From contig NZ_CP017075.1 of NCBI RefSeq assembly GCF_001742225.1, forward strand, positions 434,001 to 498,000: a stretch of DNA of 64,000 nt. Reading direction: 5' to 3'. This stretch comes from Novosphingobium resinovorum. GTDB lineage: Bacteria > Pseudomonadota > Alphaproteobacteria > Sphingomonadales > Sphingomonadaceae. The position numbers and the translations under genes are program-made. Below the pieces are notes generated by a model that was given only the letters and a program-made list of their open reading frames with translations, searched no databases and had not been told where the DNA came from. Positions 57,794-64,000 of this stretch are shown one piece after another (positions within the stretch are counted from its first letter, which is position 1; every line of letters begins with the position of its first letter).

Positions 57794-59682
57794 GAGCGGT
57801 GCACCTGCTCGCGGGAGGCGCGCTGGCGCTGACCTCGGTGTGGGCGGCGGCGCAGGACAGCCCCGAATCGCTGCTGCCCAAGATGTTCGACGAGCCCGCA
57901 CCCGCGCGCTCGGCCACCCCGCGTCCGCAGGCGCCGCGTACCCAGGCCCCTAAGCCACAGAACTCCTCCGCGCCGAGTGCTGCGGCGTCGAGCGCTCCGC
58001 GTCCCGCCGCGACCTCGACCCCGGTGGTGCAGGCGATCCCGACCGGTACGCCGGGCGCGACGCCCACGGTGATCGCGCAGGACGACGGCACCTTGCGCCG
58101 TATCCCGAGCCTCGAGGAACTCGAGAAAATGTCGCCCGAGGATTTCGAGGCGCTGCTCGGGGCCAAGGTGGTGATCGACATGCCGCCCGCCGCGCGGCGC
58201 TCCGCCGACGAGGCGGGGATGCTCGGTGCCGACGAAGGGGGCCTGCCGCTGGCCTCGCTCGCCGGGCAGAACGGCAGCCTGATCCGCGTCGCGCTGGAGG
58301 GCAACCGGGGGCAACTGGTCTCCCGCTGGGGGCATATCCTGCTGCGCCGCGCGCTGGCCTCGCGCCTCAATCCGCCGAGCGGGATGAGCGCGGCCGACTT
58401 CATGGCGATGCGCGTCGGACTGCTGTTGCGCATGGGCGAGACCGATGCGGCGCGCGTGGTGCTGCAAGATCTCGACATCGCCGATTACACCCCGGCGTTC
58501 GGGCAGGTGGCGTTCGACGTCTATGCCCGCAATGCCGACTTCACCGGTATGTGCCCGGTGATGGCGACGCAGGGCTCGCTGCGTGACGATGCCGCGTGGA
58601 ATACCTCGCGCACCATCTGCGAGGCGTTTCGCGGCAACAGCACGGCGGCGATCTCGAAGCTGGAGCGCGACCGGGTTCGCGGCAAGATGGACCAGATCGA
58701 CCTGCTGCTCGCGCAGAAGTACGCAGGCGCGGCCGGCAAGGCGCGGCGCGCGGTGACGATCGAGTGGGACAAGGTCACGACGATGACGCCGTGGCGCTAC
58801 GGTCTCGCGATCGGCACGGGGCTGGAACCGCCGACCGCGCTGATGGCCACGGCCGGGCCGTCCTACGATTACGCGACGGCGCTGGCGCCGATGGTCAGCC
58901 TTGGCCGCCGGGCGGCGGCGGCGGATCGTGCCGCGGCTGCGGGCGTGCTGTCCAACGCGGCGATGGTGGACCTCTATTCGCAGATCTTCGCCGATCCCGA
59001 TGTCACCGGCGAGTGGCAGGACCGCGCGGAATCGCTGCGGGACGCTTATGTGCAGCAGGACCCCGCCGCTCGGCTGGCGGCGATGCAGGCGCTTTGGAAC
59101 GTGACCGGGTCGGCGCTCTATGCGCGGCAGGTGCTGACGGCCGCTGCCGCCGCGCGCATGGCGCCCAGCGCCGACATGGCCGACAGCGCGTCCTCGCTGA
59201 TCGCCTCGATGCTGGCGGCGGGATACGACGCCAATGCCCTGCGCTGGTCGAGCGTGGTCGAGGCCGGATCGCGGGCATGGGGCATGCTGATCCTTGCGGC
59301 ACCGGGGCGCGTGGCGACGGTCGGCAGTTCTACGCTCAATACGTATGTCGATGACGACGACAGCACGCAGAAGCGCCGCTCGGCCTTCCTTGCCGCCGGT
59401 CTTGCCGGGCTGGAGCGCGTCGATCGCGCCGACGCCGAGCGGGTCACCCGCTATGCCGGGATGGACATGGCTGGAAGCACGCGCTGGACTCAGGCGATCG
59501 ACCATGCCGCCAGTCGCGGCGACGAAGCCAGTGTCGCGCTGCTCGCGGCCTTCGGCATGCAGGGCGACAACTGGCAGCGCATGACGCCGCGCCACCTCTA
59601 TCACATCGTCTCGGCGCTGCGGTCGGTGGGGCTCGACGCCGAAGCGCGGATGATCGCCGCCGAGGCGGTCGCGCGGGTCTGA
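57790..59682 (+). CDS. Secreted alpha-helical repeat protein, function unknown
   Basis: 630 aa. Signal peptide (MRAVHLLAGGALALTSVWAAA), a Pro/Ala/Ser/Thr-rich low-complexity stretch (about residues 35-95), a segment LEELEKMSPEDFEALLGAKV, then about 450 residues of Ala-rich helices reminiscent of TPR/SEL-type superhelices. No enzyme motif recognised. Precedes xerD by 5 bp; a tandem arrangement with a 52-aa membrane protein and a recombinase is odd for a secreted protein. Confidence 0.65.
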   Translation: MRAVHLLAGGALALTSVWAAAQDSPESLLPKMFDEPAPARSATPRPQAPRTQAPKPQNSSAPSAAASSAPRPAATSTPVVQAIPTGTPGATPTVIAQDDGTLRRIPSLEELEKMSPEDFEALLGAKVVIDMPPAARRSADEAGMLGADEGGLPLASLAGQNGSLIRVALEGNRGQLVSRWGHILLRRALASRLNPPSGMSAADFMAMRVGLLLRMGETDAARVVLQDLDIADYTPAFGQVAFDVYARNADFTGMCPVMATQGSLRDDAAWNTSRTICEAFRGNSTAAISKLERDRVRGKMDQIDLLLAQKYAGAAGKARRAVTIEWDKVTTMTPWRYGLAIGTGLEPPTALMATAGPSYDYATALAPMVSLGRRAAAADRAAAAGVLSNAAMVDLYSQIFADPDVTGEWQDRAESLRDAYVQQDPAARLAAMQALWNVTGSALYARQVLTAAAAARMAPSADMADSASSLIASMLAAGYDANALRWSSVVEAGSRAWGMLILAAPGRVATVGSSTLNTYVDDDDSTQKRRSAFLAAGLAGLERVDRADAERVTRYAGMDMAGSTRWTQAIDHAASRGDEASVALLAAFGMQGDNWQRMTPRHLYHIVSALRSVGLDAEARMIAAEAVARV

Positions 59683-59687
59683 GCGCA

Positions 59688-60584
59688 GTGACTGTGGCCG
59701 CGGCCGGGAACGATCTCGCCGAGCGGTTCCTGGCGATGCTGGCGGCGGAACGCGGCGCGGCGGCCAATACGCTCGCCGCCTATCGCCGCGACCTCGAAGC
59801 CGCGCGCGAGGTGCTGGGCGATGTCGCCAATGCCACGCCCGAGGCATTGGAGGGGCTCGGAGGCGCGTGGAGCGGACTGGCGGCGTCCAGCCTCGCCCGG
59901 CGGTGTTCGGCGCTGCGGCAGTTCTATGGTTTCCTGATCGATGAAGGGCTGCGCAAGGACGATCCTTCCGGTGCGCTGCCCAAGGGGCGCGTGCGCCGCC
60001 CGCTGCCGCGCCTGCTCAGTCACGAAGAAGTCGAGCGGTTTCTCGCGCAGGCGGACGAGGAGGCGACTTCCGAGCGGTCCGACGCGGTGCGGCTGCTGGC
60101 GCTGCTCGAACTGCTCTACGGGTCCGGCCTGCGCGCGACCGAACTGGTTTCGCTCCCCGTCACCGCAGTGCCGCGGGATGCGCCGTTTCTCCACATAACC
60201 GGCAAGGGCGGGCAGCAGCGCATGGTGCCGGTCAGCACCCGCTCTCGCGCGGTGCTGTCGCGCTGGCTGGCGTTGCGGAAGGGGACCTCGCGGTTCCTGT
60301 TCCCGTCGAGCGGGGCAAGCGGTCACCTGACGCGCGTGCGGCTGTTCCAGTTGCTGCGGGCACTGGCGGGCAGGGCGGGGCTCGATCCGGAGCGCGTCTC
60401 GCCGCACGTGCTGCGCCATGCCTTCGCAACTCACCTGCTGGAAGGCGGCGCGGATTTGCGCGTGCTGCAGATGCTGCTCGGCCATGCCGACATCGCGACG
60501 ACGCAGATCTATACGCATGTGGACAGCGCGCGGCTGGTGGAACTGGTGAACTCGCGCCATCCGCTCGCGAAGGGGCAGATGTAG
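59688..60584 (+). CDS. xerD: Tyrosine recombinase XerD (XerC/D family)
   Basis: Chromosome-dimer resolvase acting at dif with a partner. 298 aa, the same length as E. coli XerC and XerD. N-terminal SAM-like core-binding domain and catalytic domain with all six residues: Arg149, Lys173, His240, Arg243, His266 and nucleophile Tyr275 (HVLRHAFATHLLEGG; LGHADIATTQIYTHV). GTG start at 59688. xerD is favoured over xerC because of its adjacency to divergent aroK-aroB, a recurrent alphaproteobacterial arrangement; sequence alone does not separate them. Confidence 0.85.
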   Translation: MTVAAAGNDLAERFLAMLAAERGAAANTLAAYRRDLEAAREVLGDVANATPEALEGLGGAWSGLAASSLARRCSALRQFYGFLIDEGLRKDDPSGALPKGRVRRPLPRLLSHEEVERFLAQADEEATSERSDAVRLLALLELLYGSGLRATELVSLPVTAVPRDAPFLHITGKGGQQRMVPVSTRSRAVLSRWLALRKGTSRFLFPSSGASGHLTRVRLFQLLRALAGRAGLDPERVSPHVLRHAFATHLLEGGADLRVLQMLLGHADIATTQIYTHVDSARLVELVNSRHPLAKGQM

Positions 60585-60673
60585 GGCGCAAGGGAACAAG
60601 CCCGCCGTGCGACTCGTTGCGCGAAGGGCAAGAATCGCGGGTGGCGGCCCGCAGAATGGAGGAAGGGAGCGAC

Positions 60674-62179
60674 ATGGTATCCAACGTGAAGCGCGTGGTT
60701 CGGGCCGGAGTTCGGGGAGGCGCGGTCGTCTCGGCGCTGGGGCTGCTGGTGGTCTCGGCGGGGCCGGCGCGGCTGGAGGCGCAGGCGTCGAAAGCGCCGC
60801 AAGTCTATGCGATCAGTGCTGCCGACAAGTCGCAAGGGGCCAAGGCCCATCCCGAACTGCTGGCCGAATTCGGCGGCGGCCTGACCGGTCCGCAGGCCAG
60901 CTACGTCGAGCAGGTTGGCAAGCGAATCGCGGTGCAGTCGGGCCTGTCGAACGCGACGGGGGATTTCACCGTCACCCTGCTCAATTCGCCGGTGAACAAC
61001 GCTTTCGCGATTCCCGGCGGCTATATCTACGTGACGCGCCAGCTGACCGCGCTGATGAACAACGAGGCGGAGATGGCGGGCGTGCTCGGCCACGAGGTCG
61101 GCCACGTCGCCGCGCGGCACTCGGCGCAGCGGCAGAAGGCGGCGCAGCGCAACCAGATCCTTGGCGTGCTGGGCTCGGTGCTGGCGGGCGCGGTGCTGGG
61201 CGACAACGCTTTCGGGCAATTCGGGCAGAAGCTGTTTTCGCAAGGTTCGCAGCTACTTACGCTGAAGTTCTCACGCTCGCAGGAGCTGCAGGCGGACCAG
61301 CTGGGCATTACCTACCTCAAGCGCGCGGGCTACGATCCGCGCGCGATGTCGAGCGTGCTGGAAAGCCTTGCGCGGCAGAACGCGCTGGAGGCGCAGCTGC
61401 GCGGGAGCACGAATCAGACGCCGGAATGGGCCTCGACTCACCCCGATCCCGCCTCGCGCGTGCGCTCCGCACTGACATATGCGGGGCAAGGGAGCAGCGG
61501 CACCACGAATCGTGACACTTTCCTCACGCGAATCGACGGGCTGGTCTATGGCGACGACCCCAAGCAGGGCGTCGTGGACGGCCGAAAGTTCACGCATCCG
61601 ACACTTCGATTCGCCTTCGAGGCCCCTGACGGCTTCTTCATGGTCAACGGAACGCAGGCTGTTACGATCAGCGGATCGTCGGGGAAGGCACAATTTTCCG
61701 GCGGGAAGCTGAGCGGCAGCCTCGATTCGTACATCACCGGCGTCTTCGCCGGGCTGACCGAATCGAATCAGGCGCGAATCACTCCCGCCAGCATCGAAAA
61801 AACCACGGTGAATGGCATCCCCGCCGCTTACGGAGTCGCACGGGTGCAGCAGCAGAGCGGGGCGGTGGACGTCGTCGTCTTCGCCTACGACTTCGGCAAC
61901 GGGCAGGCCTATCACTTCCTGACGCTGGCGCAGGCGGGTGGTGCAGAAGTGTTCACGCCGATGTTCCGCTCGATCCGGCGCATCTCGGCGGCGGATGCAG
62001 GCAGCGTGAAGCCGCGATTGCTGCGCGTCGTCACTGTAAGGCAGGGCGACACCGTGCGCTCGCTGGCGGCGAAGATGGCCTATACCGACGCGGCGGTGGA
62101 CCGTTTCCTGGTGCTCAACGGCATGGATGCGAACACCGCGCTGACGCCGGGGCAGAAGGTGAAGATCGTAACCTACTGA
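60674..62179 (+). CDS. Secreted M48-family metallopeptidase with LysM-like C-terminus
   Basis: 501 aa. Signal peptide (basic VKRVVR, hydrophobic core, cleavage near LEAQA). Peptidase domain with zinc-binding HEVGH (His140, Glu141, His144), third ligand Glu204 in SRSQELQADQLG and the Met-turn region, like BepA/LoiP. A C-terminal domain of about 45 residues (VRQGDTVRSLAAKM, FLVLNGMDANTALTPGQKVKIV) resembles LysM, suggesting cell-wall binding. ATG 60674 behind GGAAGGGAG. Probable envelope-protein quality control. Confidence 0.87.
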   Translation: MVSNVKRVVRAGVRGGAVVSALGLLVVSAGPARLEAQASKAPQVYAISAADKSQGAKAHPELLAEFGGGLTGPQASYVEQVGKRIAVQSGLSNATGDFTVTLLNSPVNNAFAIPGGYIYVTRQLTALMNNEAEMAGVLGHEVGHVAARHSAQRQKAAQRNQILGVLGSVLAGAVLGDNAFGQFGQKLFSQGSQLLTLKFSRSQELQADQLGITYLKRAGYDPRAMSSVLESLARQNALEAQLRGSTNQTPEWASTHPDPASRVRSALTYAGQGSSGTTNRDTFLTRIDGLVYGDDPKQGVVDGRKFTHPTLRFAFEAPDGFFMVNGTQAVTISGSSGKAQFSGGKLSGSLDSYITGVFAGLTESNQARITPASIEKTTVNGIPAAYGVARVQQQSGAVDVVVFAYDFGNGQAYHFLTLAQAGGAEVFTPMFRSIRRISAADAGSVKPRLLRVVTVRQGDTVRSLAAKMAYTDAAVDRFLVLNGMDANTALTPGQKVKIVTY

Positions 62180-62217
62180 TATTGCGGCTTTATGGTTTCC
62201 GCAGGGCACAAAGCGAA

Positions 62218-62245
62218 AGGGGCGGCAGGTTTCCCTGCCGCCCCT
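62218..62245. terminator. Bidirectional terminator between the M48 peptidase and Flp pilin genes
   Basis: AGGGGCGGCAGG and CCTGCCGCCCCT pair perfectly around TTTC. On the plus strand TCAATCTTT follows; on the minus strand TTTCGCTTT follows. Two smaller palindromes lie between it and the pilin stop: TTAATCTGTA-AG-TACAGATTAA (62252-62273) and CAGCTA-T-TAGCTG over the stop codon. Confidence 0.7.
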
Positions 62246-62284
62246 CAATCTTTAATCTGTAAGTACAGATTAAGTATTCAGCTA

Positions 62285-62458
62285 TTAGCTGACGCCCTTC
62301 GACATTGCCGACGAGGTCTTCGAGAAGGTCGAAACGAGCTGCGAGCCCATGCCCTGCATGGCGGCGATGGCGGCAACTGCGATGAGAGCGGCGATCAGGC
62401 CGTATTCGATGGCGGTAGCGCCCTTTTCGTTGCGGCGCAGCTTGGCGAGAAACTTCAT
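62285..62458 (-). CDS. Flp-family type IVb pilin (copy 1)
   Basis: 57 aa. Basic leader MKFLAKLRRNEKG, prepilin-peptidase cleavage after Gly13, then ATAIEYGLIAALIAVAAIAA, the Flp pilin transmembrane stretch with the conserved Glu-Tyr, and a short Ser-rich tail. Subunit of Tad/Flp adhesion pili. GGAGACC stands upstream of the ATG. No tad/cpa assembly genes lie in the window. The second pilin is 121 bp away on the same strand. Confidence 0.9.
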   Translation of the reverse strand: MKFLAKLRRNEKGATAIEYGLIAALIAVAAIAAMQGMGSQLVSTFSKTSSAMSKGVS

Positions 62459-62552
62459 GGTGGTCTCCTGATAAAGCAGTCTAGTGTACCCGGTCCGCCT
62501 CGCTTCAGTCTCTCTTCTGCGCCTTGGACAATCTCTTTTTAGCCTGCAATCG

Positions 62553-62567
62553 TTGATAAACGCTTAA
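62553..62567. promoter_or_regulatory. CtrA half-consensus site upstream of Flp pilin 1
   Basis: TTGA-N7-TTAA, one mismatch from the CtrA consensus TTAA-N7-TTAA, 95 bp before the pilin 1 start. Weaker than the site at 62816. Confidence 0.3.
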
Positions 62568-62579
62568 GGCTGTTTCACC

Positions 62580-62768
62580 CTAGTTTTTGGACATCGCAGC
62601 CGACGACTTGGCGGCTACGTTGTTCCACATAGATACGGTCTCGCTGGCCACGCCCTGCAGCGTGGCGAAGATGGCCAGTACGATGAAGGCGAGGATCATG
62701 CCGTATTCGACCGTGGACGCACCGTCCCGGTTTTCGATGATCGTCTTGAGAAGGCGATGAAGGCGCAT
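62580..62768 (-). CDS. Flp-family type IVb pilin (copy 2, divergent)
   Basis: 62 aa. Leader MRLHRLLKTIIENRDG, cleavage after Gly16, then ASTVEYGMILAFIVLAIFATLQG with the Glu-Tyr pair. The tail (MWNNVAAKSSAAMSKN) shares SSAAMSK-type ending with copy 1, but the core differs, so the two are diverged paralogues. ATG 62768 (a GTG two codons upstream is also possible); the ribosome site is weak. A perfect CtrA-type box lies 48 bp upstream. Confidence 0.85.
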   Translation of the reverse strand: MRLHRLLKTIIENRDGASTVEYGMILAFIVLAIFATLQGVASETVSMWNNVAAKSSAAMSKN

Positions 62769-62815
62769 GGTCACCGTGCTAGTTCGCGCGAGGGACGTCT
62801 GATCCCACGGCAGCG

Positions 62816-62830
62816 TTAATTAGGCATTAA
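62816..62830. promoter_or_regulatory. Perfect CtrA-type box (TTAA-N7-TTAA)
   Basis: TTAATTAGGCATTAA, exactly TTAA-N7-TTAA, between Flp pilin 2 (minus) and the Nudix gene (plus). CtrA of Caulobacter controls pilA and other cell-cycle genes through such sites. It is 48 bp upstream of the pilin ATG. Confidence 0.6.
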
Positions 62831-62844
62831 GGCAGGAGGCACAG

Positions 62845-63345
62845 CTGGAAAGTCCACCGACACCTTTACTCGTCGTCGCAGGCGCACTCGTGCGTCCCGA
62901 TGACGGCGGGCGCGACGACGGGCGTTCCGGCACAGTGCTTATGCAGCAGCGCGATTTCATCGGAGTGCATGGCGGCCTATGGGAATTTCCCGGAGGCAAG
63001 CTGGAGCCGGGTGAGAGCCCGGAGGGCGCCCTTGTACGCGAACTCGAAGAGGAACTGGGCGTAATCGTAGCGCCGGGCGATCTGGAGGCGGTGGGCTTCG
63101 CCAGCGGCCGCACCGCTACGGTCGAGGAAGGCGGGAAGGGGCCGTCGCGCCCGCTCGTGATTCTTCTCTATATTTGCACCCGCTGGCAGGGCGAGCCGCG
63201 CGCCATCGAGGCCGCCGACGTGGCATGGGTCGCGCCCGGCGCGATCTCGGGACTGAGGATGCCGCCGCTCGATTACCCGCTGGCCGAGGCGCTCGAACGG
63301 CATCTGGGGGCTGTGGAAAACAATATGCAAAAAAGCGGAACATAG
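62845..63345 (+). CDS. Nudix hydrolase (MutT-like), CTG start proposed
   Basis: Pyrophosphohydrolase of the 8-oxo-dGTP class, 166 aa. The Nudix box fits G-x5-E-x7-R-E-U-x-E-E-x-G-U (about residues 50-72, GGKLEPGESPEG onward). A GTG at 62890 would drop the first beta strand (TPLLVVAGAL), which MutT-type folds need. The only upstream in-frame start-like codon is CTG at 62845, with a perfect AGGAGG 5 nt before it; a TAG closes the frame at 62821. The C-terminus DYPLAEALERHL is MutT-like. Confidence 0.8.
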   Translation: MESPPTPLLVVAGALVRPDDGGRDDGRSGTVLMQQRDFIGVHGGLWEFPGGKLEPGESPEGALVRELEEELGVIVAPGDLEAVGFASGRTATVEEGGKGPSRPLVILLYICTRWQGEPRAIEAADVAWVAPGAISGLRMPPLDYPLAEALERHLGAVENNMQKSGT

Positions 63346-63389
63346 GCGTTGACCGATGCCGATTCCCCCCCTAGAGGCAGCCCTCCAAG

Positions 63390-63466
63390 GCGCCCGTAGC
63401 TCAGCTGGATAGAGCATCAGACTACGAATCTGAGGGTCGGACGTTCGAATCGTTCCGGGCGCACCA
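63390..63466 (+). tRNA. tRNA-Arg (ACG)
   Basis: 77 nt with CCA encoded. Acceptor GCGCCCG pairs with CGGGCGC; anticodon loop CTACGAA gives anticodon ACG (read as ICG, decoding CGU, CGC and CGA). D and T arms are complete (TTCGAAT in the T loop). Confidence 0.96.
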
Positions 63467-63515
63467 CTCTTCCTTCCGGGGGTGATGTGGTCCTTGTTTG
63501 GGTTGAAAATGGTAG

Positions 63516-63592
63516 GCGCCCGTAGCTCAGCTGGATAGAGCATCAGACTACGAATCTGAGGGTCGGACGTTCGAATCGTTCCGGGCGCACCA
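63516..63592 (+). tRNA. tRNA-Arg (ACG), second identical copy
   Basis: Identical in all 77 positions to the copy at 63390, 49 bp further on. A strong terminator follows, so both are probably one transcript. Confidence 0.96.
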
Positions 63593-63598
63593 CCATCC

Positions 63599-63640
63599 AA
63601 AACGAAAAACCCCGCCCTCACCGGCGGGGTTTTTCGTTTT
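63599..63640. terminator. Strong bidirectional terminator after the tRNA pair
   Basis: AAAACGAAAAACCCCGCC and its exact complement form an 18-bp perfect stem around CTCACC; the outer A/T arms provide the U-tract (TTTTTCGTTTT) in both directions. Confidence 0.92.
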
Positions 63641-63683
63641 GGCGTTTCATCGCTGCGACCGCACCGGGTCTTGATATTTTGCC

Positions 63684-63770
63684 CGTCATCCCCGCGAAGG
63701 CGGGGACCCAACTGATGACGCCTCGACAGGGAACATCAGGAGATGGGTTCCCGCCTTCGCGGGAATGACG
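63684..63770. repeat. Inverted pair, family F long form (CGTCATCCCCGCGAAGG)
   Basis: CGTCATCCCCGCGAAGGCGG (63684 onward, 27-bp arm) and its near-complement ending TTCGCGGGAATGACG at 63770 enclose 33 bp. A motif common across alphaproteobacterial genomes. Fills the gap between the tRNA terminator and the chloride-channel gene. Confidence 0.85.
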
Positions 63771-63798
63771 ACGCGTGGTGATGATGAACGGCGCTCGG

Positions 63799-64000
63799 TC
63801 ACCCTTTCGCCAGAAACCCGCGCGAGAGGCCGTGGTAGAGCTTTTCCCGGCACACCAGCGTGCTGGCGGTATCGGCGATGATCGCTGTCAGGAACAGCGG
63901 CAGTATCATCCCGCGGCTTGCGGTGGTCTCCATCAGAATGATCACGGCGGTCAGCGGCGCGCGCACGACGCCGACGAAGTAGCCGGTCATGCCCAGCAGG
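63799..64000 (-). CDS. ClC-family chloride channel/antiporter (C-terminal end only)
   Basis: The gene enters from the right edge; only the last 66 codons are visible. The segment LLGMTGYFVGVVRAPLTAVII and LMETTASRGMILPLFLTAIIAD matches the final membrane helices of ClC proteins (the conserved APLTA and the Glu-Met/Thr stretch), followed by a short tail ending LSRGFLAKG. No CBS domain follows, as in E. coli ClcA. Confidence 0.75.
   Translation of the reverse strand, partial: LLGMTGYFVGVVRAPLTAVIILMETTASRGMILPLFLTAIIADTASTLVCREKLYHGLSRGFLAKG

Overview
The window is a gene-dense, GC-rich stretch of an alphaproteobacterial chromosome, most likely a sphingomonad close to Novosphingobium or Sphingobium. 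The evidence is an ALAS-type hemA (C4 haem pathway), plsY-dprA-topA and lepB-rnc-era gene order, the carboxyspermidine route to spermidine (spermidine is the chemotaxonomic polyamine of those genera, homospermidine that of Sphingomonas sensu stricto), betaine-lipid genes btaAB, a likely CtrA box next to Flp pilins, and many palindromic intergenic repeats. There are no rRNA genes, prophage, insertion sequences or CRISPR arrays.

Layout. 1-7.9 kb: the end-truncated gene of a membrane glycosyltransferase-like protein, arylamine N-acetyltransferase, then a minus-strand cluster (degenerate uracil-DNA-glycosylase-like protein, soluble lytic transglycosylase, moaB), ETF:ubiquinone oxidoreductase, ispE and an N-formylglutamate amidohydrolase-like gene. 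8-16 kb: ilvD, a lipoprotein, the NAD(P)HX repair enzyme, an Fe-S RNA methyltransferase, two small proteins, a threonine/serine dehydratase and a DUF2490 outer-membrane protein. 16-23 kb: btaAB (phosphorus-free betaine lipid, preceded by a Pho-box-like array), divergent from a spermidine operon (carboxyspermidine dehydrogenase, Cys-rich lipoprotein, DUF486 membrane protein, nspC), then ornithine/lysine decarboxylase behind a structured leader. 23-30 kb: a membrane protein, an old yellow enzyme, hemA, an MBL-like protein, murI, plsY and dprA. 30-43 kb: topA with a Z-DNA-type tract just upstream, a GT39-like protein, an SGNH lipoprotein, era, rnc, lepB, pgi, a small hydrolase and glutathione reductase.

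43-54 kb is one plus-strand module for propionyl-CoA and acyl-CoA metabolism: pccB, thiolase, methylmalonyl-CoA epimerase and mutase, biotin synthase, an esterase, pccA, csaA and a thioesterase. It makes its own cofactor, since BioB supplies the biotin that PccA carries. The promoter regions of pccB and of the ETF-QO gene, 38 kb apart, share an 18-bp palindrome (15 of 18 identical), suggesting one regulator couples acyl-CoA breakdown to its electron outlet. 54-64 kb: a peptide (POT) transporter broken by one in-frame amber codon, aroK-aroB, divergent from a secreted protein and xerD, an M48 metallopeptidase with a LysM-like tail, two Flp pilins, a Nudix hydrolase that appears to start at CTG, two identical tRNA-Arg(ACG) genes and the end of a ClC chloride channel.

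Nothing here is a self-evident new multi-gene system. The most promising items are regulatory or structural: the shared operator, the alternating pyrimidine-purine tract in front of topA, the RBS-sequestering leader of the decarboxylase, the Pho-box and CtrA-box candidates, and the possible spermidine exporter inside the spermidine operon. Function calls rest on recognisable family motifs read by eye; no database search was possible.
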